A DNA stretch of 64,000 nucleotides from CBDCYN01 sp965224205 (GCA_965224205.1 CBDCYN010000025.1:88816-152815), one strand, 5' to 3'; shown: positions 8,458 to 25,250, counted from the stretch's first letter. Translations and numbers: made by a program. The notes: generated from the sequence alone by a model not told the origin.

Positions 8458-8733
8458 TCAATATGCTTCGAAAAACCGATGGGCTGTGCCACCGGGACCG
8501 ACACGGATCGTGATCGGTTGGCCGCACGATGGGCAGCGGCCCTCGTATGCGGTAGCTCGATCGTTGCGATACACTCTGCTGTACACCCCGCAGCATCGCC
8601 AGCGGATCGCTAGCCATGGCCGGTCGGCGAGTTTATTGACCGTTAGATTCTCAGATTCAATATTTTTATAATAATTAGAATCGTTATAGCTGGACCCGTT
8701 GGTCAAATCGAGTATATAATCTGGAGAGCTCAT
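8458..8733 (-). CDS. Small conserved zinc-ribbon-like protein
   Basis: The 91-residue protein has a variable N-terminal third. The conserved-looking core then reads WLAIRWRCCGVYSRVYRN, AYEGRCPSCGQPITIRVG and finally GPGGTAHRFFEAY. Two Cys pairs (CC and CPSC) suggest a zinc ribbon or rubredoxin-like knuckle. The core resembles an uncharacterised small protein repeatedly seen in planctomycetes; I know no function for it. The N-terminal region (about 1-35) is rich in Asn, Tyr and Ser and may be unstructured, and an internal start is possible. It is convergent with truB and divergent from the HTH-REC gene, with an AT-rich 186-bp spacer that likely holds both promoters. Confidence 0.7.
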   Translation of the reverse strand: MSSPDYILDLTNGSSYNDSNYYKNIESENLTVNKLADRPWLAIRWRCCGVYSRVYRNDRATAYEGRCPSCGQPITIRVGPGGTAHRFFEAY

Positions 8734-8919
8734 CTCATTAACTCATCGGTCCTTCACCATCGGAACCTATAGGATCGATCGAGAGAGAAGATGTAAATCT
8801 CTAATTAAGTCGGCAATATCGAGGGCCGATGCAATCTTAGTAAATTAGAGAAGGAGTAGGGATCGTCACGTCAAGTTAAGAGGGGTAACTCATCATGATA
8901 AGACCGCGAGGGGAAAACC

Positions 8920-9543
8920 ATGGCTTCGAATGACCTATCAGAGCTCGCCGATAAGCAGGTGTTTACCACCGGCGAGGCGGCCGATATCTGTAAACTCTCT
9001 CAGCAGACGATCATCCGCTGCTTCGACAAGGGGCGCCTCCACGGCTTCCGTGTCCCGGGCAGTCGGTTCCGGCGGATCCCGCGCGATGAGCTGATCCGGT
9101 TCATGCGCGAGAACCAGATCCCCACCGACAGCCTTGAAGACGGCAAGCGGCACGTGCTGGTGGTCGACGATGACGAGCAGATCCTCCAGTTATTTGAAGA
9201 CATCCTCGGCCGCGACCCCCGTTTGGTGGTCAAGACCGCCACCTGTGGCTACGCCGCGGGCCTGATGACCGAACAGTTCAAGCCCCATCTCATGCTCCTC
9301 GACTACATGCTGCCCGACATCAACGGGAACGTGGTCTGCCGCACCGTGCGGTCGAACCCCGAGTTCAAGAATATGAAGATCATCATCGTCTCGGGGGTGA
9401 TCAACCAGAGCGAGATCGCCGATCTGCTCGAGGAGGGGGCCGACGAGTTCGTCAAGAAGCCTTTCAATATCGAGAAGCTGCTTGAACGGATCTACGCCTT
9501 GCTCGAACTCGAAGCCCCGAATCCGAAGGGGCGAGCCGGCTGA
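8920..9543 (+). CDS. Response regulator with excisionase-type HTH and receiver domain
   Basis: The 207-residue protein has an N-terminal excisionase/MerR-like winged helix (about 13-67, VFTTGEAADICKLSQQTIIRCFDKG then RRIPRDELIRFM). A full CheY-like receiver domain follows (about 77-197). The acidic pocket is VLVVDDDEQ, the phosphoacceptor lies in LMLLDYMLPDINGN, and the conserved Lys is in FVKKPF. The order HTH-then-REC is the reverse of most response regulators. It is probably a phosphorylation-controlled DNA-binding protein or adaptor. The histidine kinase begins 92 bp downstream on the same strand, so the two are likely a functional pair. GAGGGG lies just upstream of the ATG. Confidence 0.85.
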   Translation: MASNDLSELADKQVFTTGEAADICKLSQQTIIRCFDKGRLHGFRVPGSRFRRIPRDELIRFMRENQIPTDSLEDGKRHVLVVDDDEQILQLFEDILGRDPRLVVKTATCGYAAGLMTEQFKPHLMLLDYMLPDINGNVVCRTVRSNPEFKNMKIIIVSGVINQSEIADLLEEGADEFVKKPFNIEKLLERIYALLELEAPNPKGRAG

Positions 9544-9635
9544 TGAGCCGCGGATCGGCCCGGCCCGCTTCCCGGCGAGGTCTTTTGCCTTTTGTGTCCC
9601 GGGCTGCCTGAAATCACACCGATGGTGGTTGTCCT

Positions 9636-11972
9636 ATGTCCACTGTGGCCGACCCAGCCAAAGCGCGCCGTGTCGAGCTGATCCTGCGTCAGATCGACTC
9701 CCTGCCCACGCTGCCCGCGATCGCCACCAAGCTGTTATCGCTGACAACCCGTGACGACTCACATGTTCGCGAGGTGATCGATCTGGTCTCGTCCGATCAG
9801 GCCCTGACCGCCAAGATTCTTTCCCTGTGCCGACGGGCCTACCGGGGCGTGCGCAACGATGTGCTGACGATCGAGAAGGCGGTCCTGCTATTAGGCTTCA
9901 ACGCGATCCGCAGCGCCGTCCTGTCGCTGAAGGTTTTCGAGGTCTTCGACGCCCCTCGCCCCGACGCGTGGCGTGACCCCCAGACCGGGCAGTTGGCCCC
10001 GGGCGCATCCAGCGACGACGACCCAATCCATGGCCCCCAGGAGCCGGGCGCCCGATTCGACCGCGCCAATTTCTGGCGGCACTGCCTGGCGGTGGGGATC
10101 GCCTCAGAACTCATCGTCGCCGCCCACCCCAACGACCCGCAGCTCACCGCGTCCGAGGCCTTCGTATGCGGCCTGCTCCACGACGTGGGCAAGCTCGCCC
10201 TCGACTACATGCTGCCCAAGAGTTTCGCGCGGGTGATCGAGCTCACCGAGCTCAACCAGGGCAACATCTCCAACCTCGAGCGGCGCATCATCGGCCTCGA
10301 CCACCACACCGCTGGCAAACGCCTCGCCGAACAATGGCAGCTGCCGGACATGATCCGCGACTGCATCTGGCTGCACGGGTCGACCTACGACTCGGTGCCG
10401 AAGCTGCCCCACCGGCGGATGATCGGGCTCGTGAGCCTCGCGGACCTGCTGGCGCGGCGCAACCACCTCGGGTACAGCGGTAACTTCTCATTCAATCAGA
10501 CGCAGAAAGACCTCGCCGAAGCCCTCGGGTTCAAGCCCCACCTCGTCGAGTCCGTGACCAATCAGCTCCACGAAGAGCTCATCAAGCGTGAGTCGGTCCT
10601 GGGCCTGGAAGACAAACCCTCTCGCGAGATTTTTCTTCAGTCGATCCAGCAGGCCAACCAGGTCTTGGGTCGGCTCAATACCGCCCTGGAGCGTCGCAAC
10701 CGCACCGCGACCAACCAGGCGCGCATCCTCGACGCGGTCACCCTGTTCCAGTCCCAGATCACCCCCGACCGCAGCGTCCAAGACGTGATCGATCAGGTGG
10801 TACTCAATGCGTCGCAGATCCTCGGCCAGGGGTTCTATGCGGTTCTGTACCAGCCCCAGGTCAAACACACCGCCGAGCCCCAGCCGTTGATGCTCTGCGA
10901 GTACTCAGCCGGCCACGATGAGCCGGGGCCGCCTCACATCCAGTACCTCAACCCCCCGGGTCAGACTATGTCGCTAGCGGACCTGCGCACCGACTTTTCG
11001 ATGTCGCTGAGCATGATGGGATTCTTCCCTTGGCTGGCCAATTACCTCAGTGAGGGCCTGGAGCTTTGGGAAATCAAGATGCTGCCGCTGACCTGCGGTT
11101 GGGGGACCGTCGCGGTCATCCTCCATACTTGTGGGCACCTGCCGGCCCGCCAGCAGCTCCAAGCCGTCACCGGGTGCTGGGGGTCGGCGATCGGGTATGC
11201 GGCCCAGCAGGAGAGCACCGTGCGCCTCGGGGAGGAGCTAGCCGAGGCCAACCGGGCCCTGAGTGAAGCCCAGGACCGCCTAGTCCGCACCGCCTCGATG
11301 GTGAGGCTGGGCGAGATGGCCGCCGGGGCCGCCCACGAGATGAACAACCCCCTTGCGGTGATTTCCGGACGCAGCCAGCTGTTGACCATGAGCCTTTCGC
11401 CCGGGTCCAAGGAGCAACAAGCCGCCCAGACGATCTTCGAGCAAAGCCATCGTTTAAGCGACCTGATCACCCTCTTGCGGCTATTTGCCGACCCGCCGAA
11501 ACTCGAGCTGGAACCGACCGATATCGGCCGGCTACTCGATGACACCATCAAGCGGGTGCGACGTGACCTGCCCCAGAACGAGTCGATGAAGCCGATCTCC
11601 CTCCAAGTCAAGAGCGGCTTGCCGCAGGTCTCGGTCGACGGCGAACAGCTGGCAATCGCGGTCAAGGAGGTGCTGCTCAACGCGATCCAGGCGATGCCGA
11701 AAAAGTCGGTCTACGTCATTGCACGCGCCGACCCGGAGCACCGCAACCTGGTGATCCAGGTCAAAGACGACGGCAAAGGGATGGACGAGTACACCCGCCT
11801 GCACGCGACCGATCCGTTCTTTAGTGCCAAGGCCGCGGGGCGGCAGATCGGCATGGGTTTAGCCCGCGTCGACCAGATTGTCGCCGCTCACGGCGGGCAG
11901 CTTGAGATACGCAGCATCTTAGACGGCGGGACCGTGGTGACTTTATCCATCCCGCTCGACTCGCCTTTGTGA
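9636..11972 (+). CDS. HDOD-GAF-histidine kinase hybrid sensor
   Basis: The 778-residue soluble protein has three parts. An HDOD domain (about 12-290) includes LPTLPAIATKLLSL, SSDQALTAKILSL and the HD-like GLLHDVGKLALDYMLPK. A central GAF-like region (about 365-520) follows. Last comes a HisKA-HATPase module: phosphoacceptor His at about 567 in MAAGAAHEMNNPLAVISG, N box LLNAIQAMP, G1 box VKDDGKGMD (about 709-717), G2 GMGLARVDQIVAAHGG. No membrane helix is seen, so it should sense a cytoplasmic signal. HDOD domains usually act in signalling output, so fusing one to a kinase is notable. It lies between two response-regulator genes on the same strand and is their likely phosphodonor. Confidence 0.88.
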   Translation: MSTVADPAKARRVELILRQIDSLPTLPAIATKLLSLTTRDDSHVREVIDLVSSDQALTAKILSLCRRAYRGVRNDVLTIEKAVLLLGFNAIRSAVLSLKVFEVFDAPRPDAWRDPQTGQLAPGASSDDDPIHGPQEPGARFDRANFWRHCLAVGIASELIVAAHPNDPQLTASEAFVCGLLHDVGKLALDYMLPKSFARVIELTELNQGNISNLERRIIGLDHHTAGKRLAEQWQLPDMIRDCIWLHGSTYDSVPKLPHRRMIGLVSLADLLARRNHLGYSGNFSFNQTQKDLAEALGFKPHLVESVTNQLHEELIKRESVLGLEDKPSREIFLQSIQQANQVLGRLNTALERRNRTATNQARILDAVTLFQSQITPDRSVQDVIDQVVLNASQILGQGFYAVLYQPQVKHTAEPQPLMLCEYSAGHDEPGPPHIQYLNPPGQTMSLADLRTDFSMSLSMMGFFPWLANYLSEGLELWEIKMLPLTCGWGTVAVILHTCGHLPARQQLQAVTGCWGSAIGYAAQQESTVRLGEELAEANRALSEAQDRLVRTASMVRLGEMAAGAAHEMNNPLAVISGRSQLLTMSLSPGSKEQQAAQTIFEQSHRLSDLITLLRLFADPPKLELEPTDIGRLLDDTIKRVRRDLPQNESMKPISLQVKSGLPQVSVDGEQLAIAVKEVLLNAIQAMPKKSVYVIARADPEHRNLVIQVKDDGKGMDEYTRLHATDPFFSAKAAGRQIGMGLARVDQIVAAHGGQLEIRSILDGGTVVTLSIPLDSPL

Positions 11973-12051
11973 TCGGCCGATACAAGCTCTGGTGGGGCTC
12001 GTAACGGACTGGATTCGAGGCTAAACGCGCCTCACGAGGTAGGAGAAAGCA

Positions 12052-13155
12052 GTGTCACGTCAACCCCGATCCGCGAAAAAGGACACGACCTTGTCGACCG
12101 GGAAAAACGACCCTCTGAGGGTGCTGCTCGTCGATCACGACAGCCGCGTCGGGCGGCAGGTGGCGCGGTACCTAGCGAGCATGCGGATCGAGCTGGTTCA
12201 CGTCGATACCCTCGCCCAAGCACGTCAGCACACCAAGCAGAACCCGTTCGATCTGGCGCTGATCGCCGTCGAGCTGCCCGACGGCCCGGGCCTGTCCCTG
12301 GCCAAGCAGCTGCGCGACGAGCGATCGTGCATCACCCAGACGATTCTGCTCACCGACCGCCCTAGCCTTGAACAGACGGTCCAGGCCCTGCGCAGCGGGG
12401 TGGGGGACCTATTGGTCAAACCCCTTAAACGCGACGAAGTCTACGACCGGATCCTCCACGCGGCCGCCCGCTGGAAAGACGACCACCAGTCCCAGCGTCG
12501 GCTCCAGCGGCTTCGACGCACGTGCAAGAAGCTCAAGAACGCCCGCGACGAGGTCTCCCGCCAGGTCGACGTATTGTGCAACGACCTGGTCACCGCCTAC
12601 CAGGAATTGGCCCAGCAGCTGCACGTGGCGGTCGAGACCAGCGAGTACTGCGGCATCATCCGTGAGGAGCTCGACCTCGAGGCCCTGCTTCACCGCACCC
12701 TCGAGTACATCCTCGAAAAAGCCGGGCCCACCAACGCGGCGATCTACCTGCCGGCGACCTGCGACGAGTATACCCTCTCGGGTTACGTCAATTTCGATTG
12801 CACCGACGAGGCAGCCGAGATCCTCTGGCAGTACCTCGCTGATGAGGTCACCCACAAGATCGCCGACCGCACCGACCCGATCCTGATCACCGGCAACGAG
12901 ATGATCGCCCAGTGGCTGGGCACCGACAACACCTACCTGACCGAGAGGCAGGTCCTGGCGTATCCCTGCCTCCATGAAGACGAGGTGCTGGCCATCATCA
13001 TCCTGTTCCGCGACGAGTGCGACCCGTACGAAAACAACCTCGTGGACACGTGCCGCGCCGTCGCGCCCGTCATCGGTCGTCATCTGGCCAAGGTCGTCCG
13101 CATCCATCACCGCCACCTGCCGGCGATCGACGACGCCAGCGATAAGTATATTTAG
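12052..13155 (+). CDS. Degenerate receiver-GAF signalling protein
   Basis: It starts at GTG 12052 behind AGGTAGGAGA. The 367-residue protein has a receiver domain (about 22-140) with acidic pair VLLVDHDSRVG and conserved Lys in LLVKPLKRDE. The residue aligned with the phosphoacceptor Asp is Ala72, in FDLALIAVELPDGPG. A coiled-coil linker (about 145-195, KKLKNARDEVSRQVDVL) leads to a GAF-like domain (about 200-355, LDLEALLHRTLEYILEKAGPT...). Family knowledge says Ala at this site prevents normal phosphorylation, so it is probably a pseudo-receiver used for protein contact or small-ligand sensing. It follows the HDOD kinase by 79 bp and probably belongs to its transcription unit. Confidence 0.82.
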   Translation: MSRQPRSAKKDTTLSTGKNDPLRVLLVDHDSRVGRQVARYLASMRIELVHVDTLAQARQHTKQNPFDLALIAVELPDGPGLSLAKQLRDERSCITQTILLTDRPSLEQTVQALRSGVGDLLVKPLKRDEVYDRILHAAARWKDDHQSQRRLQRLRRTCKKLKNARDEVSRQVDVLCNDLVTAYQELAQQLHVAVETSEYCGIIREELDLEALLHRTLEYILEKAGPTNAAIYLPATCDEYTLSGYVNFDCTDEAAEILWQYLADEVTHKIADRTDPILITGNEMIAQWLGTDNTYLTERQVLAYPCLHEDEVLAIIILFRDECDPYENNLVDTCRAVAPVIGRHLAKVVRIHHRHLPAIDDASDKYI

Positions 13156-13359
13156 GCCCGGCTCTGTGGGGCACCGCGGAGAACCTCACGTTGTGAGGCC
13201 GCCGCGATGTGGGAGCCTGTCGGCTGCATTTCAACGTAGAGACCGCCTCCATTATACTTTGACGGGTCCGCGTTCGGTGGAGACGGCAACCCGTAGGTGA
13301 TGGCCTGTTCGCGATCCGCCGATCGTATTTCCAACCAACGAATCACCGAGGCAACCACC

Positions 13360-14103
13360 ATGGCCGGTCACAGCAAGTGGGCGAACATCAAGCACAAGAA
13401 GGCGAGGAACGACGCCAAGCGGGGCAAGGCATGGAGCAAGTGCGCCCGGGCGATCATCGTCGCGGCTAAGAACGGCGGCGGCGACCCGGCGATGAACCTG
13501 ACCCTGCGTTACGCGATCGACGATGCCAAGGCCGAAAACATGCCCAAGGACACGATCGCCAACGCGGTCAAGAAGGGCACCGGCGACCTCGAAGGCGTCA
13601 ATTATGAGTCGATCATCTACGAGGGTTACGGGCCCAACGGGGTGGCGGTATTGCTAGAGATCCTCACCGACAACCGCAACCGCACCGCCCCGGAGATCAA
13701 GAAGATCTTCGAGAAGCACAATGGCAACCTCGGCACCAGCGGGTGCGTGGCGTACCTGTTTCAGATCAAGGGCGAGGTCTATGTGCCCAAGGCATCGGTC
13801 GACGAGGATCAACTCATGGAATCCGCTCTCGAGGCCGGGGCGGAGGATGTGGTGGACGACGGCGAGTCGTGGCAGGTGCTCTGCGACCCGGCCGACCTGG
13901 CCGCAGTGGGGGACGCATTCGAGAAAGCGGGCATCACGATCGAGTCATCGACGATCACCCGCCTGCCCGACACGACCGTCGAGTGTTCCGGCAGGGACGC
14001 CGAAAAGGTCATGACTCTCATGGAAGCCCTCGAGGACCACGACGACGTGCAGAAAGTCCACGCCAATTTTGAGATCCCCGACGAAGAACTGGCGGCGATG
14101 TGA
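13360..14103 (+). CDS. yebC: YebC/PmpR-family protein (TACO1 homologue)
   Basis: From ATG 13360 the 247-residue product has the invariant YebC opening MAGHSKWANIKHKKARNDAKR. Later it shows KAENMPKDTIANAVKKGTGD, YEGYGPNGVAVLLEILTDNRNRT, EIKKIFEKHNGNLGTSGCVAYLF and the C-terminal LEDHDDVQKVHANFEIPDEEL. The family includes DNA-binding regulators and proteins that help ribosomes through difficult sequences; which role applies here is not evident. An upstream in-frame ATG adds 21 non-conserved codons and is rejected. The preceding 205-bp gap has a small hairpin (CCTCAC-GTT-GTGAGG, 13184-13198) and probably the promoter. Confidence 0.93.
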   Translation: MAGHSKWANIKHKKARNDAKRGKAWSKCARAIIVAAKNGGGDPAMNLTLRYAIDDAKAENMPKDTIANAVKKGTGDLEGVNYESIIYEGYGPNGVAVLLEILTDNRNRTAPEIKKIFEKHNGNLGTSGCVAYLFQIKGEVYVPKASVDEDQLMESALEAGAEDVVDDGESWQVLCDPADLAAVGDAFEKAGITIESSTITRLPDTTVECSGRDAEKVMTLMEALEDHDDVQKVHANFEIPDEELAAM

Positions 14104-15003
14104 ATACTTACGGGTGAGCTGCGCTCCGCAGCGATGGATCAGGCTGTTCGCCATGGAGCTAAGGGCTTCGACGGCAAGATACTCTCCCCATCCTTACCTC
14201 ACCTCTATAGCCTGACAGTACAACTAAAAAATAAAGGCCCGGCGAGGCCGAAGCCAAGCCGAGCCCTTCCGGGGGCAAGTATTTGAATGGCCCAGATCAG
14301 CGAGCCATTGATTGGGGTATAATACCCGATTGATACTCAGTTGACAAGTTAAAAATCATTCAAAGAAAGAAAAAAAAGAAAATCAACAATAAACATATAA
14401 AAACAACGATTTTATTGTTGGTTTGTGTGAGATCTGATAGATAAGAATTCTGATGAAAATCCTTCCCAGGCCGTGTGATGTTAGTGTTTGCAGCTCAGCT
14501 GTGAGGGGGGATCATCGGTTAGAATTTGTTGTCAGGAGGTCTCTGTAAACGGATAGTAGATCAGAGATCGGTCATAAATAGCGTATGCCCGCGTGTGAAG
14601 TGACCACAAAAATGACCAAAGGGACCTTTTGAAAACCCTCCAAGCACCGCGTCCCACAGGCTGTGGGACGTTGCTAGAGAGGTTTTTCCCTCGTTGGAGG
14701 GGTTTTTCAGAAATATTTCTCGTGTTTTTGTTAATTTCACCCGAAATTTAATCATTCTATTAGTAGCCCCGACCATGAATCGCGGCGACGTAAATCCACG
14801 TTACCAGAAGCGTCTTTATTAGGAACTCCGATCGGGCGCAACCAGCCGAGGGATTTCAGCCAGGCAAGCGGTCGGGCAGTTGATTTGCATTGTGACGGTT
14901 TGGTGATTATAGTTTTACGTTTTAACTACTGGAATATGCTGTGTTGTTGACCGGTCAAGTCCTTCCGTCCCGAAACCCATGAATCTTTGGCTTGAGGTGA
15001 TTG
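14104..15003 (+). other. 900-bp AT-rich structured spacer upstream of rpoB
   Basis: No convincing gene is present; a 71-codon minus-strand frame (14561-14776) has no recognisable family. Several structures are visible. GGCCCGGC (14236-14243) pairs with GCCGAGCC (14258-14265), one mismatch, around an inner GGC-CGAA-GCC, with a T-rich tract on its minus-strand side. CAACAATAAA (14384-14393) pairs with TTTATTGTTG (14411-14420). A three-way-junction candidate occupies 14632-14706. A 12-bp palindrome TTGACCGGTCAA (14947-14958) lies 46 bp before rpoB and could be an operator. A TATAAT hexamer occurs near 14318 without a good -35 box. The L10/L12 genes that usually precede rpoB are absent. Confidence 0.6.
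14632..14706. ncRNA. Candidate three-way-junction RNA upstream of rpoB
   Basis: AAAACCCTCCAA (14632-14643) pairs with TTGGAGGGGTTTT (14694-14706, one bulged G). It encloses a 9-10 bp hairpin CGTCCCACAG/CTGTGGGACG (14650-14670) and a smaller GAGAGG/CCCTC hairpin with a T5 loop (14677-14692). An AAAG/CTTT mini-hairpin lies just before it. It is about 300 nt upstream of rpoB. The strand is not decided; on + it would be an rpoB leader element. It matches no RNA family I recognise. Confidence 0.4.
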
Positions 15004-18795
<3,792 letters not shown>

Positions 18796-18986
18796 TGAGG
18801 GACATAGCGATTGGGGTAGGACGGTTGAGGTTTGTCCGTTAGGACAAGACAACCACTTGACCCGGCCCGAAACAGGATATAGACCCAAGCACACACTTTA
18901 GATCGATACCGTGTTCCCTGATATGTGTAGGACAGGAAATCTTTCCGTAACGGCGATAACGGCGATCTCCCTGGGAGCGTAACGAG

Positions 18987-23423
<4,437 letters not shown>

Positions 23424-24068
23424 CGGCCCGGCCGCGGTATGGTCCTATGTTTGTGGTGATGGGTGGCTAGGGCAGGGCTACGTTTATCGAAGATGGACAT
23501 GCTCCAGGACGAGCCCCTTGTTTGGGGCACGCGTCGTTTAGCCCCAGGCACCCTTTGCTCAAAATTTGGATTACACCCACTTGCGTCACATGGATAGACG
23601 CATCGCGTACCCAAGTTGTAGCGCGCACCGCTGCGGTCTACCTGGATTTTCCTACCATGGTATTTCAGTGAGAACGAAGTTGCCCTGGTCAAGGATCGTT
23701 TAGAGCGTTTGCCGATTTCGTGTACGACGTCAAGTGTCGGGGTATTCCGAGAAGCCCGCTGCCTCACGGTCGCGGCTCGCTGGGGGCGTCGTACACCATT
23801 TCGGGATACGCTCTAAAAGATGTATCGCTCGACAGGGGCGGGATCAGGCCTTGGCGGCCTGTCATGATTCGCGGGACATGTTAAAATGTGGGCCATGCGA
23901 CTGACACGGACGTCTCATTTCGTAGTGTGCCGGTATCCAGGACGATCCTCAGCCCGTGGCTCTTTCGTAGGCCTTCGATTGACCGTGAGGCAAGAGGGGC
24001 GTTTTTGATCACGGGGCAAGTCAAGGGTCGTGTCTTAGGGTTTGTGACCTTGATGGAGTATCTATGAC
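23424..24068. other. Repeat-rich spacer downstream of rpoC
   Basis: No gene is supported in this 645-bp gap. It holds a GCCCC/GGGGC hairpin (23513-23528) without a T-run, one partial copy of the GACGCATCGCGT repeat (23597-23610), the MITE-like inverted repeat described separately, and two copies of the GACCGTGAGG motif in opposite orientation (about 23762 and 23980). The second copy runs into GGGGCGTTTTT. Termination of the rpoBC transcript probably occurs here, but no classical terminator is clear. Confidence 0.5.
23701..23815. mobile_element. MITE-like element with 31-bp inverted repeats and TA ends
   Basis: The left arm (23699-23729) begins TTTAGAGCGT and ends GTGTACGACG. The right arm (23787-23817) is its reverse complement at about 25 of 31 positions. 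Both arms start at a TA dinucleotide followed by GAGCG, as in IS630/Tc1-type elements. The terminal repeats of the IS630 element at 62230-63245 begin with similar TAGAGCG(C/T)TTG(G/C)CG. The 57-nt centre carries the GACCGTGAGG repeat. There is no coding capacity. It is probably a non-autonomous element mobilised by an IS630-type transposase, or a large REP hairpin. Confidence 0.55.
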
Positions 24069-24860
24069 ATGATGCGTCGTCGTAACAGCCCGTCGCCTTA
24101 TGAAGTGATGACCTCTCCGCAGTATGCGGATGACAAACCTACAGACGACCCGGTTGCTGCCCATCCCCGGTCTGTCGCGGCCCCGCCGCCCGAAACGATC
24201 GAGCATGGCGTGGGCACGGCGGGTTGGTGGGCTAGCTGGTGGGGGCAGACCCAGCATCCGGTGGTGTTGAGGCTGCCCAAAGGTCAGGCGGCCCTGCTGG
24301 GGTTGGTGTTCTTCTTGATGATCCTGTTGGCCTACTGGGTCGGTGTGATGCGCGGGTATCGGTCGGGGCAGCGCGAGCCCAGTCTCCAGTCGGTCATCGC
24401 CACGGAAGCCCTGCCTGATACGCGGTCAAGCAGCCCACCGGTTGCGTTGCCCGATGATCCGGCGACGCGTGACCGGCCCACACGGGCTGCTCACCTGGGG
24501 GATTTTTCGCCAGTGGCTCGGGTTCAATCCGACCCTAGACAGGTCGGTCTAAATTATTTTGTGTTAGCCCATTACCCTAAGGAGGACGCCCATCGGTTGG
24601 TGCAGTTCCTGGCCAATGAAGGGGTGCCTGCGGCTGGTTTTGGAAAACATGGCAAGAATCGGTATCAGGTGGTCGCCTTAGAGGGTTTTCATAAGGACGA
24701 GCTTGATAGTAGCGATTATAATCAGTATAAGCAGAAGTTATTGCGGTTGGGTCATGTTTGGCACAGCCGTGGCTTGGGGCCGAACTTTTCGGGGATCTTC
24801 CCGGCCCTATATAACGGCCAGAACGTCGATGAGATGATTATCAGCGAGGTCCAACCATGA
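24069..24860 (+). CDS. Single-pass membrane protein with SPOR-like C-terminal domain
   Basis: The 263-residue protein has a proline-rich cytoplasmic N-terminus (about 1-72) and one transmembrane helix (about 74-94, AALLGLVFFLMILLAYWVGVM). A low-complexity linker follows, then a C-terminal domain (about 155-235, VGLNYFVLAHYPKEDAHRLVQFLANEGV... YQVVALEGF) with the beta-alpha-beta spacing of SPOR-like peptidoglycan-binding domains. Topology suggests an envelope or division protein with its domain outside the cytoplasmic membrane. The SPOR assignment is from pattern only. Its stop overlaps the start of the small basic protein gene (ATGA), so the two are probably co-translated. Confidence 0.65.
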   Translation: MMRRRNSPSPYEVMTSPQYADDKPTDDPVAAHPRSVAAPPPETIEHGVGTAGWWASWWGQTQHPVVLRLPKGQAALLGLVFFLMILLAYWVGVMRGYRSGQREPSLQSVIATEALPDTRSSSPPVALPDDPATRDRPTRAAHLGDFSPVARVQSDPRQVGLNYFVLAHYPKEDAHRLVQFLANEGVPAAGFGKHGKNRYQVVALEGFHKDELDSSDYNQYKQKLLRLGHVWHSRGLGPNFSGIFPALYNGQNVDEMIISEVQP

Positions 24861-25066
24861 GTATCGATCCTAGTCTTAAATCGGGCACCGGTTTGCAGCG
24901 TCACCGCAACGTGTTGACTCGCCCGGAGCGCATCGCCCGTTTAGCGGATCGCGGTCAGTTTGACCTAGAAGCAGGAGACCCACTGGGCCTGCCGAAAGTA
25001 GCTAACCGAAAGATATCCGCGGGCGGCAAGGCCAAGAAGAAAGCCAAGGACGAAGAGGCCAAGTAG
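24857..25066 (+). CDS. Small basic protein of the PVC lineage (TIGR04137-like)
   Basis: This 69-residue, strongly basic protein reads MSIDPSLKSGTGLQRHRNVL, then TRPERIARLADRG, then PLGLPKV, and ends in a Lys-rich GGKAKKKAKDEEAK tail. The SLKSG..L.RHRNVLTR.ERI..L pattern is the hallmark of a small protein family found in Planctomycetes, Verrucomicrobia and Chlamydiae, proposed to bind rRNA or ribosomes, though I know of no firm functional proof. It is one of the best taxonomic markers in the window. It overlaps the stop of the upstream membrane protein by four bases. The following 340 bp hold one dispersed repeat and no gene. Confidence 0.88.
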   Translation: MSIDPSLKSGTGLQRHRNVLTRPERIARLADRGQFDLEAGDPLGLPKVANRKISAGGKAKKKAKDEEAK

Positions 25067-25210
25067 TTCTCTTCGTTCATGGACGCCGGGTCTAGCTGCG
25101 CCCCAAGCCGCTACCTTTCATCTCATTTTTACATATCACGGATCCCTTGTGGTCAAACACGCACGTGCCTCGACCGAGATGCCGATTAGAAAGTGTGTGG
25201 CAAGCCCTTC

Positions 25211-25250
25211 GACGCATCGCGTTGGAAAACACCGCGTCGGGTATATGCTT
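25211..25250 (+). repeat. Dispersed intergenic repeat, copy B
   Basis: GACGCATCGCGT is followed by an A-rich spacer and ACCGCGTCGGGTA. The same order occurs at 26778-26815 and the first half at 23597-23610. GACGC at one end can pair with GCGTC at the other, giving a short hairpin. It lies in the 25067-25407 spacer, where nothing else is recognisable. Confidence 0.55.

Noticed and set aside
14561..14776. 71-codon minus-strand gene upstream of rpoB
   Set aside because: No recognisable family; it overlaps the structured RNA candidate and its composition is that of AT-rich non-coding DNA.
15001..15003. TTG start of rpoB
   Set aside because: The ribosome-binding sequence ends directly against it; the adjacent ATG at 15004 has better spacing.
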